Assembly: GCA_017650105.1 (NCBI GenBank)
Contig: JAGCFO010000030.1
Span: 1-41,826, forward strand
Source: Bacteroidaceae bacterium
GTDB taxonomy: Bacteria > Bacteroidota > Bacteroidia > Bacteroidales > Bacteroidaceae
Reading direction: 5' to 3'
Length of the DNA: 41,826 nucleotides
The notes below the pieces were generated by a model. The model was not told the origin of the DNA. It saw only the letters and a program-made list of their open reading frames with translations, and did no database searches. Made by a program: the position numbers and the translations under genes. The first letter of the stretch is position 1. Each line of letters starts with the position of its first letter. Below are positions 1 to 9,200 of this stretch, in pieces.

Positions 1-92
1 AAAGATAGCATCCGTCTGAATATATTGCAAACGAAAATGCGTTGTAAAAACGTTGCTCCTCGCTCTTTCATCAGTCGGAAGGACTTTCCGAG

Positions 93-116
93 CTTCCCTG
101 AAGTGCTGCAGGGAAG
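93..116. other. Hairpin, 8-bp perfect stem
   Basis: CTTCCCTG (93-100) and CAGGGAAG (109-116) form a perfect 8-bp stem with an 8-nt loop. No clear T-run follows on either strand, so this is only a weak terminator or RNA-structure candidate. The rest of 1-210 shows no coding sequence. Confidence 0.4.
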
Positions 117-210
117 GCTTGTGGCTGCTTTCTGAAGGCAAACTCATTACTTCTGCATAAAGCAATCTCTCTAACTTTTTCTTCGTTTTTCTTTAATTAC
201 CACAAATTAC

Positions 211-374
211 CGAGCCTTTGGGAGAAACATTATCGAGCCTTTGGGAGAAGTTCTCCCAAGAAGGAATAATGGTTCTCTCAAGAAGGAATAAAACTTTTTT
301 CTTTGCCCAAAATGGAGGATGGAGCCGTAGTGCGTCTGCCTGTGGCTGAAAAACTTTCTGCTCCTTTGGGAGAA
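211..374. repeat. Cluster of short direct repeats with a palindrome
   Basis: CCTTTGGGAGAA occurs three times (215-226, 238-249, 363-374). The first two copies are part of a 16-bp direct repeat with a 23-nt period. A second repeat, GTTCTC[CT]CAAGAAGGAATAA, occurs at 250-269 and 272-291. Where the two types meet, TTGGGAGAA-G-TTCTCCCAA (241-259) is a perfect palindrome with a 1-nt centre. Short frames on the minus strand run through it, but their residues only mirror the repeats, so it is treated as non-coding. It lies downstream of the aminotransferase gene. Confidence 0.7.
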
Positions 375-408
375 AGCGCATTTCGTCTGACTCGCAGGGC
401 ACGAAAAG

Positions 409-441
409 CGAAAGCCCCAGTCAAAGGGCTGGGGACTTTCG
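409..441 (-). terminator. Probable terminator of the ior/aminotransferase unit
   Basis: CGAAAGCCCCAG (409-420) pairs with CTGGGGACTTTCG (429-441), with one unpaired A. The hairpin lies about 46 nt beyond the aminotransferase stop codon. Read on the minus strand it is followed by a short T-run (CTTTTCG). The stem is strong and the T-run is weak. Confidence 0.5.
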
Positions 442-486
442 TAAGGGAAGAAGTGCGGAGCGGTTTCCGTTCCTTGATGCTTCTTT

Positions 487-1803
487 TCATGCAAGCGGAT
501 GATCCTCGGCGAAAAGTCGGCAGCGCTCCTCGAGAAGGGGATAATGATGCTCGAGCATGCAGCTGCAGCAGGCGCGAATGCCCTGACGGGTGCTTCCCGT
601 GGTGCTGAGCACGATGCCTGTGATGCCGTAGTAGAGCAGCTCGCGCAGGAAAGCGCCTCCCTCCATGTTGCCGTAGCCGATGGTGAAGAAGAGTCCGTCG
701 GAAACGGGCTCGTCCTGGTCTTTGTCGTACACGACGCTGAAGCCGTAGCGCTGCATAATCTGCTTGATGCGTGCGGTGCGGCGTGCATACTCGCGCACGT
801 CGTCGACAAAGCTGTATGTGCCGTCGGAAGCGGCGCGCATCATAGCAGCCATAGCGCATTGGGCGCTGTGGCTCACGCCCGACGAGAGCGTGTAGAGCAT
901 GTCGTAGGCGTAAACGGCGCCGAAGCGGCTGATGCCGTAGCGCGCGTGGAGGGTGGGGTAGCTGCGGGCGAAGAGATGGTCTGAGATGCAGGCGACAGCG
1001 ATGCGCTGACCGGCATAGGAGAACATTTTCGAGCCCGAAAGCATGAGGATATAGTTGTCAGTATAGTGACTTACGGAAGGCTGGTAGGGAGCCTGGAAAG
1101 GACGTCCGAGGGGGCGGCGGAAATCCATCGTCATGTAGGCAAGGTCCTCTATCACCACAACGTCGTGCTTTGTGGCAAGCTCGCCTATGACCTGCAGCTC
1201 ATCGTCCTTGAGGCACATCCAGGAGGGATTGTTGGGATTGCTGTAGATGAGGCAGCACACGTCGCCTGTGGAGAGAATCTCGTCGAGCTTGGCGCGCAGA
1301 GCTGTGGCTCCTCGGTAGTCGGCAACGTCGAACGACACCATATCGGCGCCGATAACGGCAGCCTGCATCTTCTGCACGGGGAATCCGGGGTCGATGTAAA
1401 GGATGGTGCGACGCTTAGGGTCGAGCTGTGTGCAGAGCATGAAGGCGGCAAACACTCCCTGCATGGAGCCCGTAGTGGGAATGCAGCCCTTGGGATTGAC
1501 GTCGGTGTTGATGAAAGCCTTTACGAAGCGTGACGCCTCGGTTTTCAGCTCGGCAATGCCTTCAATGTTGGGGTATTTCGACGCTACTCCGCGCTGCAGG
1601 GCTTCAGTCTCGGCTTGCACGCCGATAGCGGAAGGGGGCAGTCCGGGGATTCCCATCTCGAAGTGGATGAACTCTTTGCCCGTTTCCTGCTCGAGGGTGT
1701 GGGCGATGGCTCCTATCTGGCGGATGGAGGCGTGGTTCAAGTCGTCAATCTCCATGTCGGCAAGCATGGAGTCAATCCTTTGCTTATCAAAGACGGTGTG
1801 CAT
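487..1803 (-). CDS. PLP-dependent class I/II aminotransferase (probable aromatic aminotransferase)
   Basis: A 438-residue fold-type I aminotransferase. Visible motifs are YSNPNNPSW (about residues 188-196, the cofactor/substrate loop), IEDLAYM (PLP-ring Asp region) and SGSKMFSYAGQR, whose Lys259 is the expected Schiff-base lysine. The start at 1803 (MHTVFDKQ) was preferred to an in-frame ATG 22 codons upstream because the extension is basic and low in homology-like content. It is the last gene of a minus-strand set after iorA and iorB, with a 128-nt gap to iorB. The context suggests it transaminates arylpyruvates with Phe, Tyr or Trp, either to feed IorAB during amino-acid fermentation or to finish aromatic amino-acid synthesis from arylacetates. 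The substrate is inferred from neighbours; the class is clear from sequence. Confidence 0.88.
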   Translation of the reverse strand: MHTVFDKQRIDSMLADMEIDDLNHASIRQIGAIAHTLEQETGKEFIHFEMGIPGLPPSAIGVQAETEALQRGVASKYPNIEGIAELKTEASRFVKAFINTDVNPKGCIPTTGSMQGVFAAFMLCTQLDPKRRTILYIDPGFPVQKMQAAVIGADMVSFDVADYRGATALRAKLDEILSTGDVCCLIYSNPNNPSWMCLKDDELQVIGELATKHDVVVIEDLAYMTMDFRRPLGRPFQAPYQPSVSHYTDNYILMLSGSKMFSYAGQRIAVACISDHLFARSYPTLHARYGISRFGAVYAYDMLYTLSSGVSHSAQCAMAAMMRAASDGTYSFVDDVREYARRTARIKQIMQRYGFSVVYDKDQDEPVSDGLFFTIGYGNMEGGAFLRELLYYGITGIVLSTTGSTRQGIRACCSCMLEHHYPLLEERCRLFAEDHPLA

Positions 1804-1931
1804 AAGTGGGGGTTTTTTGTTGTTAAGAACCGGGATTCGCAGCTTTGATGCGGAAGAAAGGGGAATCATTATGCGCCTTTTCTCCCAGTTCCTTTCTTTT
1901 CTGTCGTTTCTAACCTTTCAACCTTTCAGCC

Positions 1932-2510
1932 TTACTCGCTCACGGCGTGCTCGCGCCCCAGCTGCAGGGCTTTCAGGTTCATCTCTACAACGGCTTCGCC
2001 TTTGGCAGCGAAGATGGTTCGTACAGCCTGACGGAGAATGTCGAAGTCCATTCCCAGCGCATCGGAGGCAGCTCCCAGCAAAATCATGTTAGCAGCCTTC
2101 GGCATCATGTTGGCTTTGGCAAGCGCTTCGATGTCGATGCTGATGACGCGCGGAAGGCGTTTCAGCCGGCTGCGGATTTCCTCGATGTCGGGATAGTTGG
2201 GTATGTTCACGAAAGGAGTGCTGGCTGTGATAACCCATCCGTCGGCCTTCAGCCAAGGCTGGTAGCGGAGGGCTTCCATAGGCTCCATAGCGATGATGAT
2301 GTCGGCGCCGCCCAGGGGGATGAGGTCCGACTGGATGACGTCGGAGGAGATGCGCAGATTGCTTTGCACGTCGCCCCCGCGCTGGCTCATGCCGTGCACT
2401 TCGGCTTGCTTGATGTAGAGCCCTTCGCTGAGGGCTGCCTGCCCTATGATGGTTGCTATGGAGAGGATGCCTTGTCCTCCTACGCCAGCAAGGATGATAT
2501 CTGTCTTCAT
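1932..2510 (-). CDS. iorB: Indolepyruvate ferredoxin oxidoreductase, beta subunit
   Basis: A 192-residue protein matching the gamma/beta domain of 2-oxoacid:ferredoxin oxidoreductases. The N-terminal GVGGQGILS glycine motif (residues 10-18), VHGMSQRGGDV (about 39-49) and the DIIIAMEPMEALRY segment are typical of IorB. With IorA it catalyses oxidative decarboxylation of indolepyruvate and other arylpyruvates to aryl-acyl-CoA with reduction of ferredoxin, or the reverse. It lies between iorA and the aminotransferase. The 136-nt gap from iorA is unusually long for partner subunits and is filled by an AT-rich tandem repeat, so iorB may also have its own promoter. Confidence 0.93.
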   Translation of the reverse strand: MKTDIILAGVGGQGILSIATIIGQAALSEGLYIKQAEVHGMSQRGGDVQSNLRISSDVIQSDLIPLGGADIIIAMEPMEALRYQPWLKADGWVITASTPFVNIPNYPDIEEIRSRLKRLPRVISIDIEALAKANMMPKAANMILLGAASDALGMDFDILRQAVRTIFAAKGEAVVEMNLKALQLGREHAVSE

Positions 2511-2550
2511 GTGTGTCGTTTTACGTTTTTTTGTGGATAAAAACCGGTTT

Positions 2551-2645
2551 GTTCTCCAAATGAAATTATTTCTTCTCGAAAAAAAATTATTTCTTCTCGA
2601 AAAAAAATTATTTCTTCTCGAAAAAAAATTTTCCCTTCTTCATAA
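2551..2645 (-). repeat. AT-rich upstream element, copy D, with a 3 x 21-bp exact tandem repeat
   Basis: On the plus strand the 21-mer starting TTATTTCTTCTCG and ending in eight A occurs three times without change (2566-2628). On the minus strand the core ATGAAGAAGGGAAAA followed by a T-run starts at 2643, four nt after the iorA stop and 133 nt before the iorB start. GTTCTCCAAA (2551-2560) also occurs in copy A near 12385. Related copies lie at 12335-12420, 32597-32690 and 37137-37217. Confidence 0.75.
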
Positions 2646-2646
2646 T

Positions 2647-4254
2647 TCATGATCCCTTCTTCTCGGCAGCGGCTTTCTTCTGCTTGGCGTGTCGGGCAAG
2701 GGTCTGGATGCACTCTCGGCGCGGAATGATGACGGAGGTGCCTTTGTATTCGAGTTCCTCGCGGATGATGCGCGTGATTTCTTCCATGTTGGCAGGGAGG
2801 GGAACGACTACCTTCAGATGTTCGTCGCTGACGCCCAGCCCTCGACAGATAGCCTCGAACTTATTGGTTCCTGCCGAGTCCTGCCCGCCCGTCATACCCG
2901 TAGTGAGGTTGTCGGAGATGATGACGGTGATGGGAGCGTTCTCGTTTACTGCATCCAAAAGGCCCGTCATACCGCTGTGCGTGAAGGTGGAGTCTCCGAT
3001 GATGGCAACAGCTGGGAACATACCCGCGTCAGCAGCTCCTTTCGCCATAGTGATGGAAGCCCCCATGTCGACACACGAGTGAAGAGCCTGATAGGGAGGC
3101 AGGGCACCAAGGGTGTAGCAACCTATATCGCCGAAGACTCCCTTGTTGGGATAGTCGGCAAGCACGCGGTTAAGTGCCTCGTACACACTGCGATGTCCGC
3201 ATCCTTGACAAAGAGCCGGTGGGCGACCTACCACAGTGTCGCATATATCAAATGCTTGCGCAGAGGGAATACCGAGTGCTTTCTTTACGTTGTCGGGATT
3301 GAGTTCTCCTGTGCGGGGAAGCGTGCCGTCGAGTCGCCCGTGAACGGTTACTCCGTGGGGGATGATACCCACAAGCTGTTCCTCGACAAAAGGCTGCCCG
3401 TCTTCCACAACGAGAAGCTCTTTGTGCGAAGCGGCAATCTTCACCAAAGTATCCTTAGGGAGAGGATACTGCGACAGTTTATATAGGTCGAAGGGTGCTT
3501 CCTTGGGGAAACATTCCCTGACGTAGTTGTAGCCTATTCCACAGGCAATCACAGCCAGAGATTTGGCTTCAGACCGGTTCTCCTGACGATTGAATGGAGA
3601 GTCCTCGCTTAGCTGTTGCAGCTGAGGCTGCATAGCGCAAAGCTCTGAATTCTTGCGACGTGCATTGCCGGGAAGCAGCACCCATCCTTTAGGGTCGGCA
3701 GGAGAGGAGAGGGCGTTCTGCTGGCGTGGGGAGTCTGTTGTCTCAACCACAGCACGGCTGTGTGCCAGACGAGTGACGATGCGCATCAGCACGGGAAGAC
3801 GCAGACGCTCCGACAAATCAAAGGCGTACGACATCATATCGTAGGCTTCCTGCTGCGTAGTAGGCTCCAGCGTAGGAATCATGGCAAACTTACCGTAGAA
3901 ACGGCTGTCTTGCTCGTTCTGTGAGCTGTGCATAGAGGGGTCGTCGGCAGCAAGCACGACAAGGCCTCCGTTGACTCCCGTGATAGCGCTGTTGATGAAA
4001 GCATCGGCACATACGTTCATGCCCACATGCTTCATGCAGACCAATGCACGCTTGCCGGCAAAGGACATTCCCAAGGCTGCCTCCATAGCAGTCTTCTCAT
4101 TAGTGCACCAACGGCTGTGGACTGGAGCGTGCGAATCTTGAATATACTCTGTGATTTCAGTCGACGGGGTGCCAGGATAGGCATACACGCCCGAAAGTCC
4201 TGCGTCGAGTGCTCCTTGCGCAATAGCTTGGTCTCCTAAAAATAATCTCTTCAT
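2647..4254 (-). CDS. iorA: Indolepyruvate ferredoxin oxidoreductase, alpha subunit
   Basis: A 535-residue thiamine-diphosphate enzyme. The N-terminal pyrimidine-binding domain shows YPGTPSTEI (about residues 26-34). The C-terminal TPP domain shows CQGCGHR (349-355), GDIGC (375-379) and GDSTF (420-424) followed by a conserved Asn-containing stretch. The protein ends soon after this domain in a Lys-rich tail. It lacks the C-terminal pair of 4Fe-4S clusters found in archaeal IorA, so electrons must leave through another ferredoxin partner. The start MKRLFLG was chosen because an upstream in-frame ATG would overlap the promoter at 4277-4309. It is the first gene of the ior set. Confidence 0.95.
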   Translation of the reverse strand: MKRLFLGDQAIAQGALDAGLSGVYAYPGTPSTEITEYIQDSHAPVHSRWCTNEKTAMEAALGMSFAGKRALVCMKHVGMNVCADAFINSAITGVNGGLVVLAADDPSMHSSQNEQDSRFYGKFAMIPTLEPTTQQEAYDMMSYAFDLSERLRLPVLMRIVTRLAHSRAVVETTDSPRQQNALSSPADPKGWVLLPGNARRKNSELCAMQPQLQQLSEDSPFNRQENRSEAKSLAVIACGIGYNYVRECFPKEAPFDLYKLSQYPLPKDTLVKIAASHKELLVVEDGQPFVEEQLVGIIPHGVTVHGRLDGTLPRTGELNPDNVKKALGIPSAQAFDICDTVVGRPPALCQGCGHRSVYEALNRVLADYPNKGVFGDIGCYTLGALPPYQALHSCVDMGASITMAKGAADAGMFPAVAIIGDSTFTHSGMTGLLDAVNENAPITVIISDNLTTGMTGGQDSAGTNKFEAICRGLGVSDEHLKVVVPLPANMEEITRIIREELEYKGTSVIIPRRECIQTLARHAKQKKAAAEKKGS

Positions 4255-4276
4255 ATGTCTGTTATAAAAATCGCTG

Positions 4277-4309
4277 CAAAAATAGGAACTAATCCCCAAA
4301 AAAGACAAT
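4277..4309 (-). promoter_or_regulatory. Bacteroides-type promoter for iorA
   Basis: Read on the minus strand, TATTTTTG (4277-4284) matches the -7 consensus TAnnTTTG. An ATTG (4306-4309) lies 21 nt upstream as a -33 element. The box ends 22 nt before the iorA start, leaving a very short leader. Confidence 0.6.
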
Positions 4310-4344
4310 AGTTTTACCTAAACTTTTTTCAACCGAGAGGCGTA

Positions 4345-4818
4345 TCATTTCTCCTCCCACGTACAGTAGGGGTTTCGGCTGATGTATCCGTTGTAATATC
4401 GACGGTCTCCTGTCACTTCCTTCCCCAGAAAAGCAGGCTTCTCATAGGGTTCGTCAATGGCGTTGAGCTCTATCTCTGCGAATACCAAGCCGTCATTTTC
4501 TCCATGAAACTCGTCTACCTCTACTATATGTTTTCCCGCTTGGACAAGCCAGCGTGTTTTCTCTATTCGTCCTGGCAGGCAGATGTCAAGGAGTTGCCGT
4601 GCTTCTTCCACGGGAATCTCTTTCTCCCACTCGAAGCGAGCAATGCCGCTGGCGTCGGAGGGCCCCTTTATAGTAAGGTATGCTTGCTTGTCGCGAAGTC
4701 GGATGCGCACCGTTCGTCCGTTGTGACTGCAGATGTAGGCCTGCAGTATCTCAGAACGGCTGTAAGCGAGTGCCTTGTAGCTGTCGTCCGTGACGAGGAA
4801 TTTTCTTTCTATCTCCAT
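4345..4818 (-). CDS. CYTH domain protein (triphosphate tunnel metalloenzyme)
   Basis: A 157-residue single-domain CYTH protein. The signature ExExK is seen as EIERKFL at residues 2-8. Basic and acidic tunnel residues follow in VRIRLRDKQAYLTIKG and later EVDEFHGENDGLVFAEIEL. Members of this family hydrolyse inorganic triphosphate or act as CyaB-type cyclases; small stand-alone bacterial copies are most often triphosphatases. It starts 43 nt after prfB on the same strand, and no separate promoter box is evident, so it is probably co-transcribed with prfB. The exact substrate cannot be read from sequence. Confidence 0.88.
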   Translation of the reverse strand: MEIERKFLVTDDSYKALAYSRSEILQAYICSHNGRTVRIRLRDKQAYLTIKGPSDASGIARFEWEKEIPVEEARQLLDICLPGRIEKTRWLVQAGKHIVEVDEFHGENDGLVFAEIELNAIDEPYEKPAFLGKEVTGDRRYYNGYISRNPYCTWEEK

Positions 4819-4861
4819 ATTGCCGAGTTGGAAAGGTGACGATTGTTTTCTTTGGGCTGTC

Positions 4862-5977
4862 TTATCTTTCCGTTTCCTGACTACCCATGAGCCAGGCTTT
4901 GATGAATCCGTCGATTTTACCGTCCATAACGCCTGTGACGTCGCTTGTCTGATATCCTGTGCGATGGTCCTTCACACGCCTGTCGTCGAAAACGTAGGAA
5001 CGGATTTGCGAGCCCCATTCGATTTTCTTCTTGCCGGCCTCCACCTTAGCCCGCTCTTCCATACGGTGCTGAAGCTCACGGTCGTAGAGTTGTGAGCGGA
5101 GAAGACGGAGTGCATTCTCCTTATTCTTCGGTTGGTCGCGCGTCTCGGTGTTTTCGATGAGGATTTCCTCCTCTTCACCAGTATAAGGGTCTTTGTACTG
5201 ATATCTCAGGCGAACACCCGACGAAACCTTATTGACGTTCTGCCCGCCGGCGCCTCCGCTCCGGAAATAATCCCAGGAGAGGCGTGCTGTTTCGATTTCA
5301 ACTTCGATGGAGTCATCGACGAGAGGAGTGACGAAGACGCTTGCAAACGATGTCATTCGTTTGCCTTGAGCATTGTAGGGACTGACTCTAACGAGGCGAT
5401 GCACCCCGTTTTCGCCCTTGAGATAGCCGTAGGCATAGGAACCGTCTATCTCGATGGTTACTGTCTTGATGCCTGCCTCGTCGCCGTCCTGCAGGTTTTG
5501 GATAGAGGTTTTATATCCGTTAGACTCAGCCCAGCGGAGGTACATTCGCATGAGCATCGATGCCCAGTCCTGTGCCTCTGTGCCTCCTGCTCCCGCGTTG
5601 ATTTTCAACACGCAGTCCATGTTGTCGGCTTCTTCGCGGAGCATGTTTTTCAGCTCCAGTTCCTCCACAGCCTTCACAGCCTTCTCGTAAGCCGAGTCGA
5701 CTTCCTCTTCGGTGACGAGCTCGTCTTTGTAGAAGTCGAAAGCCAGCTCCAGCTCGTCGGCAAAGCTTTTCACCTGTTTGTATCCGTCAATCCATCCCTG
5801 AATTCCCTTTACCTTCTTCATCTGTGCCTCTGCCTTCTTGGCGTCGTCCCAGAAGCCCGGCACCTGAGTGCGCAGCTGTTCCTCCTCTACCTGTATAAGC
5901 TTCTCGTCTATAGCAAGATAGCGGTAGAGAGCATCCACTCGCTCTTTAATATCCTTCAGTTGATCCTGTGTAATCAT
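4862..5977 (-). CDS. prfB: Peptide chain release factor 2 (RF2)
   Basis: A 371-residue class-I release factor. The catalytic GGQ motif is at residues 244-246 (RSGGAGGQNVNKV). The stop-codon-reading tripeptide, SPF in E. coli RF2, is SPY here (199-201, in LVRVSPYNAQGKR). The RF2-type sequence argues against RF1, which carries PxT. The start MITQDQ fits the promoter 24 nt upstream; a longer in-frame extension would overlap that promoter. The frame is open throughout: where many bacteria have an in-frame UGA and a +1 frameshift (CUU UGA C), this gene reads TAT CTT GCT ATA GAC (5908-5920, reverse strand). The usual autoregulation of RF2 by frameshifting is therefore absent. Confidence 0.96.
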   Translation of the reverse strand: MITQDQLKDIKERVDALYRYLAIDEKLIQVEEEQLRTQVPGFWDDAKKAEAQMKKVKGIQGWIDGYKQVKSFADELELAFDFYKDELVTEEEVDSAYEKAVKAVEELELKNMLREEADNMDCVLKINAGAGGTEAQDWASMLMRMYLRWAESNGYKTSIQNLQDGDEAGIKTVTIEIDGSYAYGYLKGENGVHRLVRVSPYNAQGKRMTSFASVFVTPLVDDSIEVEIETARLSWDYFRSGGAGGQNVNKVSSGVRLRYQYKDPYTGEEEEILIENTETRDQPKNKENALRLLRSQLYDRELQHRMEERAKVEAGKKKIEWGSQIRSYVFDDRRVKDHRTGYQTSDVTGVMDGKIDGFIKAWLMGSQETER

Positions 5978-6000
5978 CGCTCTGTTGAAATTTTGGCATG

Positions 6001-6032
6001 CAAAGGTAGCGCTTTTCGGGGGAAAGAGCAAA
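6001..6032 (-). promoter_or_regulatory. Bacteroides-type promoter for prfB
   Basis: On the minus strand TTTG (6029-6032), a 20-nt spacer and TACCTTTG (6001-6008) give a full match to the -33/-7 consensus. The -7 box ends 23 nt upstream of the prfB ATG. Confidence 0.75.
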
Positions 6033-6065
6033 TTTTTTGATGTAAACATGGAGGATAGACTAACG

Positions 6066-6088
6066 AAACAGCCCTTTGGGAACTGTTT
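6066..6088. other. Hairpin in the prfB/susC divergent spacer
   Basis: AAACAG (6066-6071) pairs with CTGTTT (6083-6088), and CCC pairs with GGG inside (6072-6080). It lies between the divergent prfB and susC promoters. It contains CCCTTTGGGAA, which resembles the CCTTTGGGAGAA repeats at 215-374. Confidence 0.4.
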
Positions 6089-6121
6089 GCTATTACCATA
6101 TTAAAAAAAAGGGGGAAAAAT

Positions 6122-6151
6122 GATTGTTTTTGATTTTATTGCCTATCTTTG
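6122..6151 (+). promoter_or_regulatory. Bacteroides-type promoter for susC-susD-lipoprotein
   Basis: ATTG (6122-6125), an 18-nt spacer and TATCTTTG (6144-6151) match the -33/-7 pattern. Transcription would start near 6158 and leave a leader of about 115 nt before susC. Confidence 0.6.
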
Positions 6152-6271
6152 CCAAGTCAACTTATCGTTCAACTCAAAGAAGTCTTTTGTAATGAACATG
6201 TTGCCATGAAAAATGCTGAAATTAACGAATGTTTTTCTTTATTATTAACCATCTAAAAAACAATTAGTCAC

Positions 6272-9200
6272 ATGAAGAAAAGACTGCTTCTTCTATTGAT
6301 GCCGCTGATGTTGGTGTCAATGGGACTGTCGGCTCAGAACGTTTCTGTAAAGGGAACCGTTGTGGATGCCACAGGTGAACCTGTAATTGGAGCCAGCGTC
6401 AGAGTGGTGCAGAATCCCACTATCGGCGTCATAACCGATTACGACGGTAATTTTGCCATTGAAGCTCCTGCTAACGCTAAGCAATTGGAGATTAGCTATG
6501 TGGGAATGGCTACTAAAAAAGTGAACATCCAAAGAGGAACACTGAAGGTGGTTCTTGAGGAAGATGCTGCCAACCTCGACGAGGTAGTTGTGGTGGGTTA
6601 TGGTGTGCAGAAGAAAAGTGACGTCACGGGCGCATTGGCACGCGTGAACTCTGAAGAGCTGAACACCCGCCCTGTCAACAATGCCTTCGAAGCCCTGCAG
6701 GGAAAAGTGGCAGGCGTCGACATCACATCCAGCGAACGTCCTGGTACGATAGGATCAATCCTCATTCGTGGTTCGCGCTCCATCAAAGCAAGCAACGAGC
6801 CTTTGTACGTTGTGGATGGTGTTCCCCTCAGTTCTGGTGGTATTGAAACTATCAACCCTCGAGACATTGAGAGTGTTGACGTGTTGAAAGATGCTTCCTC
6901 TACGGCTATCTATGGTAGTCGTGGCGCAAACGGCGTCGTTCTTATCACCACCAAACGAGGCCAGGTTGGCAAAATGTCTCTTAACTATTCGGGTGCCGTT
7001 ACATTTGAGAAACTGATAGACAAGCAGCCTTCGATGACAGCGAGCGATTATATTACCTGGCGTCGTTGGGCATACTATAACAGTGCACCAGACGTTTATA
7101 CTCCTGGTGACAAGCCAACCTACGATCAAGACCAGAACTTCTTCTCTGGCGATGCTGCAGCTCTTGCCAATGTCAACAAAGGCTGGGTCGGTGGTAGCTG
7201 GAATGGTAGTTTAGTCAGCGACACACAATGGGAGAACTTTGTTACCCAAACAGGCATCACGCAGGAACATACTGTAAGTGCCAGCGGTGGTACCGACAAT
7301 GTGCAGGCTATGGCTTCTGTGGGCTATCTCAATAATGAAGGAACCCAGAAGGGTCAGCAATATCAGCGCTTTACTTTTGCTAGCAACGTGGATGTGAAGG
7401 CTAAGCCTTGGTTCAAGATGGGTGCTGGTTTCAATGCCAGCTTTGGTGAGCAGAAGTACGGTTACAGCCGCACAGGACAGAGCACCAATTCTGGTCCTAC
7501 CGATATCTATGGTGCTGCTAAAGCCCTTCCGCACTATACCGTTGCATACGATGAGAAAGGTGATATTATCACTAATCCTGGAGGTTCGGTAGTTAATGCG
7601 TATACTGTCATTGATGAATGGACAAAGTCGAATGATAACCGTGAAAGCTATCGCCTGTTGGGCAGCTTCTACGGACTCGTTGACTTCGGCAAAATCGTGG
7701 AGCCTCTCGAAGGATTGACCTTCAAAACAAACTTTGGCCCTGACTTCCGTTTCTATCGTAATGGTATTTTCATCGATTCAAGCTCGGCTGTAAAGATGGG
7801 AAGCAAAAACTATGCTTCTGTCAGGATGAATCGCTACTTCAGCTGGACTCTTGACAATATGCTCAACTATGATAAAGAGTTTGGCATCAGCAAGCTCGGT
7901 ATCACCCTTCTCCAGAGTGCCTCCAAGTATAATTTCGAGAATATGTCGGAGAGTGCAAACATGATTCCCGAAGCCAACTATCTGTGGTATTATATGAGTT
8001 CTGTTGATATCACCGACAGCGGAACTTATGGTGCAAGCATGAGCACGGGACTTAGCGAGTGGCAGCTTGCCAGCTATATGGCACGTATCAATTACTCGCT
8101 TCTTGATCGTTATCTGTTGACTGTCAGCGGACGTTATGACGGCTCCTCTGTGTTGGCAGAAGGACACAAGTGGGATTTCTTCCCGTCTGCTGCATTTGGA
8201 TGGCGCATCGATCAGGAAAGCTTCATGGAAGATGTCAAAGCTGTTGACATGTTGAAACTTCGCTTCGGCTTGGGTACAACGGGTAACTCTTCAGTCTCTC
8301 CTTATAGCACTCTTGGAAATATTCAGGGTTTCTTCGTACCATTCAACAACGGCAACGAGCAGGCCTTTGCTACCAATGAGCCTTATTATACCTCGAATAT
8401 GATAGAACTTGCCAATAAGGAACTTGGATGGGAAAAGACTACTCAGTATAACCTTGGACTCGACTTCAGCTTCTTGAAGGGACGCATTAACGGTAGTATC
8501 GACGCTTACACAAGCCGCACGAACCGCTTGCTCCTTCCTATGTCAATCCCAACTCTCACAGGTTATAACAAAACAAGTGCTAATGTCGGCAAGACCGCAA
8601 ATAAGGGTATTGAAATCGGTTTGAACGTCGTTCCCGTGCAGACGAAGGACTTCCAGTGGCTTAGCAATCTGAACTTTGCTTACCAGAAGAACCGCATCGT
8701 CGAGCTTGCTACGGGTAAAGAAGACGATATCTCCAACGAATGGTTTATCGGTATGCCCATCGGCGTTTGGTATACTTATGAAGTAGACGGCCTGTGGCAG
8801 GCAGAGGATGCCGAAGAGATGGCAAAATTCAACGAGAATGGAGCCAACTTTGAAGTCGGTAAGGTTAAGCCTGTTGACCAACTTGTTCTTAATGAGGAAA
8901 CAGGTGAGTATGAGAGAGACTATATTATCGATGAAAAAGACAAGGTAATCGTCGGGCAGAAGAGTCCTACACTCACTTTCGGGTGGAACAATACCTTTAC
9001 TTACAAGAGCTTTGAGTTGGCACTTGAACTCTACGGACGTGCCGGCTATATGATCAGTACAGGCGGAGAAGGCCAGCTTGGTATGTATGCTCAGCGTCAG
9101 ATTGACTACTGGACCCCCAGCAATACCAATGCTGAGTACCAGAAACCTATTTACAATACTTCTGGCGGTGATTCTTACTCTGGATTGCTCGGCTTCCGCA

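Noticed and set aside
193..402. 69-codon minus-strand frame over the repeat cluster
   Set aside because: Its sequence is dictated by the short direct repeats, and it lacks a promoter box or start context.
207..1533. Several long frames on both strands over the aminotransferase gene
   Set aside because: They are shadows of a clear PLP enzyme, rich in Ser, Arg, Ala and His without domains.
2566..2628. Possible CRISPR array
   Set aside because: The 21-bp units abut directly with no spacers, and no cas genes are present.
2507..2713. Frame with repeated FFREEII over the 21-bp tandem repeat
   Set aside because: The repeat period is a multiple of three, so any frame gives a repeating peptide; it also overlaps the end of iorA.
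5978..6049. 24-codon N-terminal extension of RF2
   Set aside because: It covers the consensus prfB promoter, and the shorter start matches the usual RF2 N-terminus.
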